Shown here in pieces: positions 1 to 6,152 of a stretch of 8,652 nt of DNA (position 1 is its first letter; each line of letters opens with the position of its first letter). The position numbers and the translations under genes were made by a program. Under the pieces are notes generated by a model. That model had not been told where the DNA came from. It saw only the letters and a program-made list of their open reading frames with translations, and did not search any database. Origin of the DNA: Candidatus Zipacnadia bacterium (GTDB taxonomy: Bacteria > Armatimonadota > Zipacnadia > Zipacnadales > Zipacnadaceae); contig JALGTD010000107.1 of NCBI GenBank assembly GCA_029821515.1, positions 1-8,652 on the forward strand, given 5' to 3'.

Positions 1-132
1 GAACAAGTCATTGCTAACGAGGCGAGCACGGAGGCAGACAGCATCCAATCTGCAATGATCAATACTGCAGAGCACTTGTCTTCAGCCTCCATCCTGCACC
101 GAGGTGCCATGATCACAATGGAGAATAAGTAG
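1..132 (+). CDS. C-terminal tail of an unrecognised protein (5' end outside window)
   Basis: Frame 1 is open from the first base to a TAG stop at 130-132, giving 43 residues that begin EQVIANEAS and end GAMITMENK. The other two forward frames are closed by stops early in this stretch (TAA near 15, TGA near 56), so frame 1 is the only + frame that can be coding. The residue mix (acidic, Ala/Ser-rich, few Arg) looks like a normal protein tail and not a shadow. No family is recognisable from so short a piece. The stop lies 16 bases before the ATG of the next gene, so the two genes are probably co-transcribed. Confidence 0.5.
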   Translation, partial: EQVIANEASTEADSIQSAMINTAEHLSSASILHRGAMITMENK

Positions 133-148
133 ACTGGAGCTACCTACA

Positions 149-2791
149 ATGTCTTCCCACCTAACCGCTGTGACCGTATTGATTTGTGGCATATTGCTCT
201 ACGCCAGCGCAGTCGCTACTGCTGATAACGGCAACGAGCCTGTCTTTGCGCTTGGCTTTGATGGAACTACGGTTGCCCGTGGACCAGACGAAGAGCCAAT
301 TGCGCCAATTAAGGCACAGAATGTAGAGTTTCGGCCTGGTCTGATAGGGCAAGCTCTCCAGGCTGACGGCGCGCTTGTTGAGTTCGCCGCGGAGCTGCTA
401 CCCCAGGAGCAGGGAACTTTGGTGATGTGGCTCTCCCCGCTGGCCGATCCACCGGGTCGAGAGTTGAGCTATTGGCGCATCTATTTTGGCGACGCCGACG
501 ACTGGGGCCCGCTGGGCATGCCCCGGTTGTGGCTATTTAATACTCTGCTACGTTTCGACATGGATGATGGGAAGTGGCTCTGGTCGGCGATTCCGGTGGG
601 GGCTGGATGGAGTGGTGGCGCCTGGCATCAGCTCGTGGGCATCTGGGATTGTGCTGGCTACATAGCACTTTACTTCGACGGCAAACTGCTAATGGAACGA
701 CAGGTCAGGTCATGGCAGCCACAGAAGCGTAGGGCCTTCTGCGTCGGGACTGGCGTTGGCTACGGTCATCAGCCTCTACCAGCTCACGCCTTGATTGATG
801 AGGTAGCTCTGTACGACTATGCGATGTCGGCTCAAGAGGTGAAGCAAATGTATTATCAGACCGGTGTTACTTCGCTACGTTTCAAATTGTCCGAGACTGT
901 CTTTGAACTGCCACCTGACCAACTTCCCGTGGTCGCCACCAACGTGGGAGCTGCTCGCTGGCAGAGCACTGTTCAGTGGAGTTGTGAGGAACGTCGGGGT
1001 AGCTTTGCACTTGATCTTCCCCCAGGGGCGGAAGAACAGCTCACTATCAAACACCCCCTATCCCCCAGCATGCGCGGTGAGGCAAGCATCCAGATAGACT
1101 GGCACGAAGGGATAGACTATCGGCAGGCGCGTAGCGAGCAGTTGCGCCCCTACATTCTACCGTCGCTGGAACCCCCGGCTGAACAGCCGCCGGAATGGCA
1201 GATGGTGGGCATGGTTGACTGCACCGAGCAAGCGCCAATCTCGGAGGCAGGCAACTCGCAGGTGGTCGAGGGGCCAGCCGGCCGCTATCGCGAAGCCGGG
1301 AGAAACCGCTGGGATCGCTTTGCATACATCTTTGAGTTGTCAGCGCCCCGTCGTCTGGCCCGATTGACGGTTGAGTATCCCGACGATGCGACCCGCGCTA
1401 TTGTAGTAGCCTCCAATATCCCTATTGAGGACGAACCAGTCGCAGCGGGCGCGGAAAGACACGTATTAGCTAATGGCCTGCTTACCGGGGGTAAATATGA
1501 TTTGACCAACCAGATGCAGCGGCGGCAGTACTTCTTTCCAGCTATGTCACAGCACGTTGCCGTCATCATCGAGACAGGAATGCAGGACGAGCCAGCAGCA
1601 GTGAGAAGTCTAACCTTGGAAGAGGCCGATCTGGAATATGGCCCAACGGCACCGCCTCCTGCCTTGCAAGCCCAGACTCATCGCAGAATGGGTCTATACT
1701 GGGAAGACCCGATCTTCGGCCAGGATTTCGGGTGGACCGGAACCGACTATCGGCGCTGGGACGAAGTGTTGAATCGTGCGCTTAACTATATGGCCTGGAG
1801 CGGGCAGGACTTACTGGTGTACCCCACCGTCTGGTACCAGGGCCCCATCTATCGTAGCGAAGCCGAGCCGGGCACCTGGCCTAGCGGGGGCCGCGCTCAT
1901 CCCAGTGGCTATCCCCGCCTGATGGCTATGCGCTGTGCCCAGCGTGGCATCAAGTTCATCTCCACATTCACCATCTGGCACTTGCCCTCTCTGGCCCATC
2001 TGATACTTCCCGCCGAACAGGTGGCCGCGGGAAAGCCCTCAGTCAATACAGTAACCCGAGAGGGCGAAGTGCTGACCTCGAACAATTGGCATTCCCCGCC
2101 GTTGCTCAACGCCCAGCATCCCAAAGTCCAGGAGGTCCTCTTGCGGCTGGTGGACGAGCATATCACAATGTGCGCAGATCAGCCCAGCTTTGCGGGCATT
2201 CAGTTTGCCCTGTGGCCCAGTTCGCCAATGCAAGCGGGAGCCAGGTTGCTGACCAGCTATGATGACTGGACAGTGAATCAGTTCGCACATCACATTGGGG
2301 AAAGCCCACCCGGTGGGCCACAGGAGGCGGAGCGATTCAAGCAGCGCGCCGACTGGATTCTGAACGATGCCCAGCGCCGCCAGCAGTGGATTCAGTGGCG
2401 CTGCGACCAGATGACAGACTTCTATGGTGAAGTGGCTGCCCGGCTGGCGAAGGCCAACCCCCAGGCCAAGCTACGGTTAGTAGTTCAGCAACCCTATCCC
2501 TGGGTTGAGATGGAGCCTGCCAAGGCTCTGCGCCAACAGGGCATAGATATAGAAGCGCTGTCACACAATTCCGATATAGTGATAACCCGCTTCACCAACC
2601 AGACCTTCGACCGCATTGCTCGTCTGGCCCATCCCGCTTTTGTGCCACCCGGCGGCACCGAACTTGGAGTAATCACTGACTACGACACGCTGGAACTCAC
2701 ACGTCAGATTCAGCAGCCTTTCTACGGACTACCTCGCACCAACAATACTACGAAAGTCATTTCGCGTTGGGGGGAGATGCTCCCAAGCTAG
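149..2791 (+). CDS. Exported LamG-domain / TIM-barrel glycoside hydrolase-like protein (frameshifted near its C-terminus)
   Basis: The ATG at 149 is preceded by GGAG at 136-139 with 9-base spacing. Residues 1-25 are a Sec signal peptide: a hydrophobic stretch from about 5 to 22 and a probable cut after VATA (25/26). Residues 33-239 form a concanavalin A-like/LamG_3 domain, with the typical late motifs WHQLVGIWD, YFDGK and IDEVALYDYAMSAQEV. Residues about 240-345 are an unassigned beta-rich linker domain, and 350-500 look like a second beta-sandwich. From about 512 there is a barrel-like region opening with MGLYWEDPIFG (514-524). It includes YDDWTVNQF (704-712) and FYGEVAARLAKANPQAK (758-774), patterns common in the GH42/GHL10-like proteins of Planctomycetota and relatives. 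The likely role is cleavage of an extracellular or periplasmic glycoside, but the exact GH family and catalytic acids cannot be fixed by eye. The reading frame ends at 2791, probably because of an indel between 2740 and 2774; the natural C-terminus lies in other frames up to 3253. Confidence 0.8.
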   Translation: MSSHLTAVTVLICGILLYASAVATADNGNEPVFALGFDGTTVARGPDEEPIAPIKAQNVEFRPGLIGQALQADGALVEFAAELLPQEQGTLVMWLSPLADPPGRELSYWRIYFGDADDWGPLGMPRLWLFNTLLRFDMDDGKWLWSAIPVGAGWSGGAWHQLVGIWDCAGYIALYFDGKLLMERQVRSWQPQKRRAFCVGTGVGYGHQPLPAHALIDEVALYDYAMSAQEVKQMYYQTGVTSLRFKLSETVFELPPDQLPVVATNVGAARWQSTVQWSCEERRGSFALDLPPGAEEQLTIKHPLSPSMRGEASIQIDWHEGIDYRQARSEQLRPYILPSLEPPAEQPPEWQMVGMVDCTEQAPISEAGNSQVVEGPAGRYREAGRNRWDRFAYIFELSAPRRLARLTVEYPDDATRAIVVASNIPIEDEPVAAGAERHVLANGLLTGGKYDLTNQMQRRQYFFPAMSQHVAVIIETGMQDEPAAVRSLTLEEADLEYGPTAPPPALQAQTHRRMGLYWEDPIFGQDFGWTGTDYRRWDEVLNRALNYMAWSGQDLLVYPTVWYQGPIYRSEAEPGTWPSGGRAHPSGYPRLMAMRCAQRGIKFISTFTIWHLPSLAHLILPAEQVAAGKPSVNTVTREGEVLTSNNWHSPPLLNAQHPKVQEVLLRLVDEHITMCADQPSFAGIQFALWPSSPMQAGARLLTSYDDWTVNQFAHHIGESPPGGPQEAERFKQRADWILNDAQRRQQWIQWRCDQMTDFYGEVAARLAKANPQAKLRLVVQQPYPWVEMEPAKALRQQGIDIEALSHNSDIVITRFTNQTFDRIARLAHPAFVPPGGTELGVITDYDTLELTRQIQQPFYGLPRTNNTTKVISRWGEMLPS

Positions 2792-3253
2792 AATTCCCCT
2801 CGCCCTGGCGGACTGAAGGCACTGGCCGCTGCTCTCAGCCAACGCCACGCGGGCACTATTTCCTGCACCATCCGGCCCTGGCTCTTTACCTCTTTGATGC
2901 CCAGTGGCTGGCAATTGGTGGCTACAACTTGGGTACAAGAGGCTTCGAAAACGAAGTTCGTGATTTTGCCTCCGTTCTCCGTGCTTTGCCTCAGGTACCT
3001 TTTACCGATCTGGGCTGCACCGGACCTATTGTGGTTCGCAGTGAACATTACCGATCGCCCAGCACGGCTGTCGCTGCGTGTAGAGGACGGGACATTGGCA
3101 GAAGTGGTGAGCGGTGAAGAAGTATCGACCCCGCGAGGTCAAGCTACCTTCACTTTCGGGCCTTATGAGCTACGGGCCTGGCGTACCTCCCAACAAACAG
3201 AGGTAGCCACGCGCGGCCGCCCCCGACCACCGGCACCTACGGGACTTGAGTAG
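2740..3253 (+). pseudogene. Out-of-frame C-terminal remainder of the LamG/TIM-barrel gene
   Basis: After the frame-2 gene stops at 2791, convincing coding sequence continues in frame 1. It starts around 2745-2775 and runs to about 3010-3035, with PKLEFPSPWRTEG, HYFLHHPALALYLFDAQWLA and FASVLRALPQVPFTDL. The signal then returns to frame 2, with LLWFAVNITDRPARLSLRV and FGPYELRAWRTS, to the TAG at 3251-3253. The segments read as one product: the FASVLRALP/VPFTDL stretch followed by a small C-terminal beta-sandwich is how many GH42-like relatives end. The first shift equals one lost base and the second one gained base, so the frame is restored. A run of six G at 2769-2774 lies in the first switch zone. 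The repaired gene, 149-3253, would encode about 1,034 residues. Either the gene is decaying or the sequence holds two indel errors. The second junction could also hide a small deletion, because GCTGPIVVR in frame 1 and LLWFAV in frame 2 overlap on the same bases. Confidence 0.72.
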
Positions 3254-3447
3254 TCTGGGCCTTAGCGCCTGGCACCGGGTGACAGTGCAGTCGACGTCCG
3301 AATTATTGATAGTTAGTGTCTGGCCCAGGCAGCAGTGTGCCTCCTAGCTGCTCAAGCGTTCTCAGGTTGCTTAATTGCTCACCAGTAAGCTCGGAGAAGG
3401 CTATGAATTCTTGATTCTTGCGCTTACGTCGCCAGCACGAGAAAGAA

Positions 3448-3475
3448 TTGACCACAGATCCGAAGAACATATCAA
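3448..3475 (+). promoter_or_regulatory. Candidate sigma-70-type promoter upstream of the hydrolase gene
   Basis: TTGACC (3448-3453, five of six matches to the -35 consensus) is followed after 16 bases by TATCAA (3470-3475, four of six to the -10 consensus). Transcription would begin around 3482, just before the ATGGGAAATCCC box at 3490-3501, and would give a leader of about 100 bases. The match is moderate, and vegetative promoters in the likely host phyla are poorly defined. Confidence 0.3.
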
Positions 3476-3491
3476 TCGAGTACAGGTAAAT

Positions 3492-3501
3492 GGGAAATCC
3501 C
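3492..3501. promoter_or_regulatory. GGGNAATCCC box, copy 1 (possible operator)
   Basis: The box reads GGGAAATCCC and has palindromic GGG/CCC ends. It sits just after the candidate promoter. The same pattern returns at 3558 and 5614, both times in a gap. Its role as a protein binding site is inferred from recurrence and symmetry alone. Confidence 0.3.
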
Positions 3502-3557
3502 GATATAGCCAACTACGCTGGTGACACGACAATAACAGTAGTCCTCTAATCTCATGC

Positions 3558-3567
3558 GGGTAATCCC
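3558..3567. promoter_or_regulatory. GGGNAATCCC box, copy 2 (possible operator)
   Basis: The box reads GGGTAATCCC and ends 4 bases before the AAAGGAGG ribosome binding site (3572-3579) of the hydrolase gene. That is a position where a bound repressor or an RNA structure could affect initiation. Confidence 0.3.
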
Positions 3568-3585
3568 AGCTAAAGGAGGCGCGGA

Positions 3586-4314
3586 ATGTTGGAATTTGAT
3601 TTTCGTCAGATCGATCAGGACATCTACGGATCACTCAGCTATGCCGAGGGCATGCCGACCGACCCCGCGAAGACAGCCCTGCTGATCGTGGACATGATGC
3701 CTGCGCTGACCAATTCTAAGATCGGGGCAGCCAGGGCCTACAGTAAGAGCCTGAGCGTCGGGATAAAGTATTTCGACGAGAGAGTCCAGGATATGGTCAT
3801 TCCCAACATAGGCAAGTTCCTGGAGTTCTTCCGAAAGCAGGAGATGACGATCGTCTACATCGTTACTTGGTCTGAGACAGACGATCTTTCTGACATGCAG
3901 CCCTACTGGCAGCGGGCGATTAGGAGATACGAGGCGCTGTTGGGTGAGCAGGTCTGGCGTAAATGGAACGAGGGCATGCAGATTTGTGACGAGATAGCGC
4001 CTCGCGGCCACGAGCTGGTCTTGCCCAAGCGCACCAGCTCGGCGTTCAGTTCCTCAATGCTGGACTTTTGTCTGAAGAATGCGGGGATTGAGACGGTAGT
4101 TCTGACGGGCTGCAATACCAACGGCTGCGTCTTCGAGACAGCGGTGGTGGGCAACAACATGGGCTACGACTTCATCTTGGCCAGCGATGCTACCGCCTGT
4201 TTTGCCCCAGCCTTGCAGGACGTGGCCGAAACATGGATCGCCCGGCACTTCGGCATAGTCAGAACCACCGATGAGACCATCGCTTTGCTTAGAGCCGACG
4301 AAGGAAAAAAGTAA
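3586..4314 (+). CDS. Isochorismatase-family cysteine hydrolase
   Basis: This 242-residue soluble protein has the Rossmann-like isochorismatase fold. All three catalytic residues of the family are visible. They are Asp36 in ALLIVDMMPA, Lys148 in LVLPKRTSSAF, and the nucleophile Cys181 in TGCNTNGCVFETA. A typical late strand, GYDFILASDATA, ends near residue 204. The fold covers nicotinamidase, N-carbamoylsarcosine amidase, ureidoacrylate amidase and isochorismatase, all of which act on an amide, carbamate or vinyl-ether bond. The start is set by a very strong ribosome binding site, AAAGGAGG at 3572-3579, 6 bases before the ATG. The protein has about 30 residues before the first core strand, longer than minimal members, and no signal peptide, so it is cytoplasmic. 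It lies 38 bases upstream of the URO-D-like gene, so the two are likely one transcript and possibly one pathway. The specific substrate is unknown; an amidohydrolase role is more likely than true isochorismatase activity, as no siderophore genes are nearby. Confidence 0.9.
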   Translation: MLEFDFRQIDQDIYGSLSYAEGMPTDPAKTALLIVDMMPALTNSKIGAARAYSKSLSVGIKYFDERVQDMVIPNIGKFLEFFRKQEMTIVYIVTWSETDDLSDMQPYWQRAIRRYEALLGEQVWRKWNEGMQICDEIAPRGHELVLPKRTSSAFSSSMLDFCLKNAGIETVVLTGCNTNGCVFETAVVGNNMGYDFILASDATACFAPALQDVAETWIARHFGIVRTTDETIALLRADEGKK

Positions 4315-4337
4315 GTCTGTATCTCTACATGCACCAC

Positions 4338-4349
4338 GAGGAGAGGTGA
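4338..4349 (+). promoter_or_regulatory. Ribosome binding site of the URO-D-like gene
   Basis: GAGGAGAGGTGA contains two overlapping anti-16S matches: AGGAG (9 bases from the ATG at 4353) and AGGTGA (3 bases away). It fixes the start at 4353 and suggests strong translation. Confidence 0.6.
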
Positions 4350-4352
4350 CCT

Positions 4353-5504
4353 ATGACCCACGAACCTATGGCCGTATTGAACGCGGTGTTGGCGTGGTTG
4401 GAGAAGCAGATTGATCTAGACCACAGAGCCGAAGTTGAAAAGCGTCATCGCGACGCTATGTACTGGCGGCCGACAGACCACCCGCCGGTCGGCATTGGCG
4501 GAATTCCGCTAGAGCAATTCCCTATCTACCCATACCGGGAGACCTTTGATGATCCTGTCAAGATGATGGTTAATGAGTTAGTTCATCCTCTTTATCCCGA
4601 AGATCCCAGTGTAGGTAGCTCGGTGCTGCTCAAGGACGATTTCCCGTTGCAGATTCGGGCCAATCACGGCCTGGGCATAATTCCCTCACTCTTCGGCGCC
4701 CAATATCGGATAGCAGGTCCGGAAGCGGGGTTGAGCGAGGGAGCCATGCCGTGGGTAGTACCTCTGGGAGGCCCGGAAAACATCGTGCCCCTGATAGACG
4801 CAGGGTTGCCCGAACTTGACAGTAGTCTGCTCAGCAGAGTGTTGGAGACGATGAGTTTTTATCGCGAGAAACTATCTGAATATCCCAAATGCAGCCAGGC
4901 CATTCATATTACTCAGCCTGACTTGCAGGGCGTTATGGACAATGCCCATCTGTTGTGGGGTGCGGACCTGTTTGTCTATCTGTACGAGGAACCCGAACTG
5001 ATTCACAGTCTAATGGACCTAATGACCCAGACTGAGATTGCCATGGTCAAGAAGCTTCAGCCATATACTACTGAGCAGGCCAGTGAAGATTGCGTTTATC
5101 TGCACTGGGGAGTGTGTCGGGGTAGCCTGCTGCTGAAGAACGATATCCCCGCTATGATCTCGGCTGAGATGTACGCGGAATTTGTCCGCCCCTATGATGA
5201 GCAAGTTTTGCGGGCTTTCTCCGGAGGAGGAAGCATCCACCTTGGGGGCGGCGGGGACCATTGTCTACAGGAGCTGGCCAGTACTCAGAACCTCGGCTCC
5301 GTGCACCTGGATCCCCAGAGTAGCACCGACACATGGTATGAAGCCCTTAGGGAGCGCAATATTGGCCTTGTGGATATAGTCCACCCCAAGGAAGAGATTT
5401 TCAGCGGGCAGTATAAGCAGCGCTTCCCCACCGGAGTCTCTTTCGTCACCGAGGTCAGCGGCCTGGAAGAGGGCCAGCGGCTTATGGAGGTCATTGACAG
5501 GTAG
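4353..5504 (+). CDS. Uroporphyrinogen decarboxylase (URO-D) superfamily protein, atypical metal site
   Basis: This 383-residue cytoplasmic protein has the URO-D/MtaA-like barrel. Visible landmarks are TQPDLQGVMDNAHLLWG (187-203), EEPELIHSLMDLM (212-224), MYAEFVRPYDEQV (273-285) and SIHLGGGGDH (294-303). The last motif sits where corrinoid-dependent methyltransferases of this superfamily (MtaA, MtbA, CmuA) carry the zinc ligands His-x-Cys. Here it reads His296-Leu-Gly298, so the cysteine ligand is missing, although His303-Cys304 follow closely. The N-terminus has no porphyrinogen-binding motif I can recognise and no haem genes are near, so haem synthesis is unlikely. Such stand-alone members are abundant in sugar-utilisation loci of Planctomycetota, Lentisphaerota and Armatimonadota and mostly lack an assigned function. 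Demethylation of, or C1/carboxyl chemistry on, a released product is an inference. It is translated from a strong ribosome binding site 38 bases after the isochorismatase-family gene. Confidence 0.85.
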   Translation: MTHEPMAVLNAVLAWLEKQIDLDHRAEVEKRHRDAMYWRPTDHPPVGIGGIPLEQFPIYPYRETFDDPVKMMVNELVHPLYPEDPSVGSSVLLKDDFPLQIRANHGLGIIPSLFGAQYRIAGPEAGLSEGAMPWVVPLGGPENIVPLIDAGLPELDSSLLSRVLETMSFYREKLSEYPKCSQAIHITQPDLQGVMDNAHLLWGADLFVYLYEEPELIHSLMDLMTQTEIAMVKKLQPYTTEQASEDCVYLHWGVCRGSLLLKNDIPAMISAEMYAEFVRPYDEQVLRAFSGGGSIHLGGGGDHCLQELASTQNLGSVHLDPQSSTDTWYEALRERNIGLVDIVHPKEEIFSGQYKQRFPTGVSFVTEVSGLEEGQRLMEVIDR

Positions 5505-5567
5505 AGTGAGCGAGGTGGGAACCCGTGTCGTCACATGGGCTGGGGGGTCGCATCGATCAGAGAACAC

Positions 5568-5597
5568 TAGACGCAACAAGCAACTATATGGGAAATG
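5568..5597 (+). repeat. 30-base spaced direct repeat, copy 1
   Basis: TAGACG, 13 variable bases, then TATGGGAAATG. The same two blocks with the same 13-base spacing recur at 5880-5909. The 13-base spacers also resemble each other (both contain GCAACAA or CAACAAGCAA). Within the copy, AACTATATGGGAAATG (5582-5597) matches a third, shorter site at 8155-8170. It may be an operator or the duplicated leader of a gene; no terminal inverted repeats or transposase are present. Confidence 0.5.
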
Positions 5598-5613
5598 TCC
5601 GAATAAGCCATAT

Positions 5614-5623
5614 GGGCAATCCC
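5614..5623. promoter_or_regulatory. GGGNAATCCC box, copy 3 (possible operator)
   Basis: The box reads GGGCAATCCC and is preceded by TAT, as in the neighbouring TATGGGAAAT sites. It lies 17 bases after the end of repeat copy 1 and 30 bases before the GGAGGAG at 5653. It is one of three such boxes in the window, all in gaps. Confidence 0.3.
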
Positions 5624-5663
5624 GGTCCGACACATTGCATCGGAGCCGAAACGGAGGAGTTAG

Positions 5664-5801
5664 ACAAGTGAGTGGCGGATCTTTGCGCTTACACCCCGGT
5701 GTTTTGCCGTCGGGCAGAACCTGGTCGGCGCGCGGGCAGCAGAGGCGCAAGGCCCGATCACCATTGAGAAGCTGGAGATGCACGTTAACTACAAGGACTA
5801 G
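5664..5801 (+). pseudogene. C-terminal remnant of a degraded gene, probably a sugar-hydrolase-like protein
   Basis: Frame 3 between a stop at 5661-5663 and the TAG at 5799-5801 encodes a well-formed protein end: VGQNLVGARAAEAQ followed by GPITIEKLEMHVNYKD. This pattern, a 'G-x-N-x-V' turn, an 'R/A-A-E' strand, then a final 'PITIEKLEMHVxY' strand, resembles the last beta-sandwich of many GH42-like and related proteins. No upstream frame in this gap supplies the rest of such a protein. A good ribosome binding site, GGAGGAG (5653-5659), sits 8 bases before a GTG at 5668. The GTG is in frame 1, not frame 3, and frame 1 soon becomes Arg-rich and shadow-like. The simplest reading is a gene whose start and end remain while its middle was deleted and the frame lost. 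Alternatively, only the tail was carried here by recombination. Confidence 0.55.
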
Positions 5802-5879
5802 CAGAGCCAGACTGCCCAGTGCTGAGCAGTTGACGCGGACGTACGAGACGATGGTGCTTATCCGCACGTGATCTCGGCT

Positions 5880-5909
5880 TAGACGTAGCAACAAACGATA
5901 TGGGAAATG
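5880..5909 (+). repeat. 30-base spaced direct repeat, copy 2
   Basis: It has the same blocks as copy 1: TAGACG, 13 bases, TATGGGAAATG. The 3' block runs into AAATCCC, so here GGGA and TCCC form an inverted pair spaced by 7 bases (5902-5916), a half-site layout seen in many operators. It lies about 240 bases before the ATG at 6153, a distance that allows a promoter downstream of it. Confidence 0.5.
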
Positions 5910-6136
5910 AAATCCCAGTCAAATGTGGCTGCCAGACTACAGTGGCTTCAGATATCTGCTGCCTGTGAGCCGCCGTTGGGCCAAGAGCCGTAGCCGCAAT
6001 AACGAGAAGTTCCTCTGATTCCGCTGAATCTCGGTCAAGAGGGCTCCAAACTCACTTTCTGCACGTAAATGGCTGAGCCGCAGGGGAATTCCTGGCTTAC
6101 TCAGCGAATATTGGGACCCCGTCCGATGGTCCGAAA

Positions 6137-6144
6137 GAGGAAGG
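6137..6144 (+). promoter_or_regulatory. Ribosome binding site deciding the start at 6153
   Basis: GAGGAAGG lies 8 bases before the ATG at 6153. The competing ATG at 6222, which would give a more ordinary signal peptide, has only a weak AGG at suitable distance. The ribosome binding site therefore favours 6153. Confidence 0.5.
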
Positions 6145-6152
6145 TACTGTAG

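Larger units (their letters stand above)
3254..3585. other. Intergenic gap of about 330 bases, probably the control region of the hydrolase/URO-D unit
   Basis: No + frame in this gap looks coding. It holds a promoter-like pair of hexamers (3448-3475), two copies of GGGNAATCCC (3492-3501 and 3558-3567), one ATGGGAAAT (3490-3498), and the ribosome binding site of the next gene. On the - strand an open stretch (3303-3512) ends in a protein-like tail, FSELTGEQLSNLRTLEQLGG. It has no visible ribosome binding site and no recognised family, so it could be a gene remnant or chance. A weak 5-base stem, AGGCA/TGCCT, near 3326-3341 has no T-run and is not a convincing terminator. Confidence 0.5.
5802..6152. 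other. Intergenic gap with no intact gene (about 350 bases)
   Basis: No + frame looks coding. The gap holds repeat copy 2 (5880-5909), a GGGA/TCCC inverted pair (5902-5916), two close copies of GTCCGA (6121 and 6129) and the ribosome binding site of the next gene. On the - strand an open stretch ending near 5937 gives a basic helical-looking tail, LLTEIQRNQRNFSLLRLRLL. It lacks a clear start signal or family and could be a remnant or chance. No terminator with a T-run is visible. Confidence 0.45.

Noticed and set aside
149..200. Lipoprotein signal (LICG) in the first exported protein
   Set aside because: The residues before the cysteine (VLIC) do not fit the lipobox, the Cys lies within the hydrophobic core, and a good signal peptidase I site (VATA/D) follows.
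2894..3253. Separate 119-codon gene beginning at 2894
   Set aside because: Its first 40 or so codons are a shadow of the frame-1 segment (HYFLHHPALALYLFDAQ and onward). Only the part after about 3030 is sense, and that belongs to the C-terminus of the 149 gene.
3326..3341. AGGCA/TGCCT hairpin as a terminator
   Set aside because: The stem is only five pairs and no run of T follows, so it does not qualify as an intrinsic terminator.
5494..5871. 125-codon + frame starting inside the URO-D-like gene and crossing the gap
   Set aside because: The translation is Arg- and Thr-rich and shadow-like. The same bases in frame 3 give a much better protein end (5664-5801), and repeat copy 1 lies within it.
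5265..5894. 209-codon - strand open frame overlapping the end of the URO-D-like gene and the following gap
   Set aside because: Its first part is antisense to well-supported coding sequence, the translation is Leu/Arg/Cys-rich without family motifs, and no ribosome binding site stands before its start.
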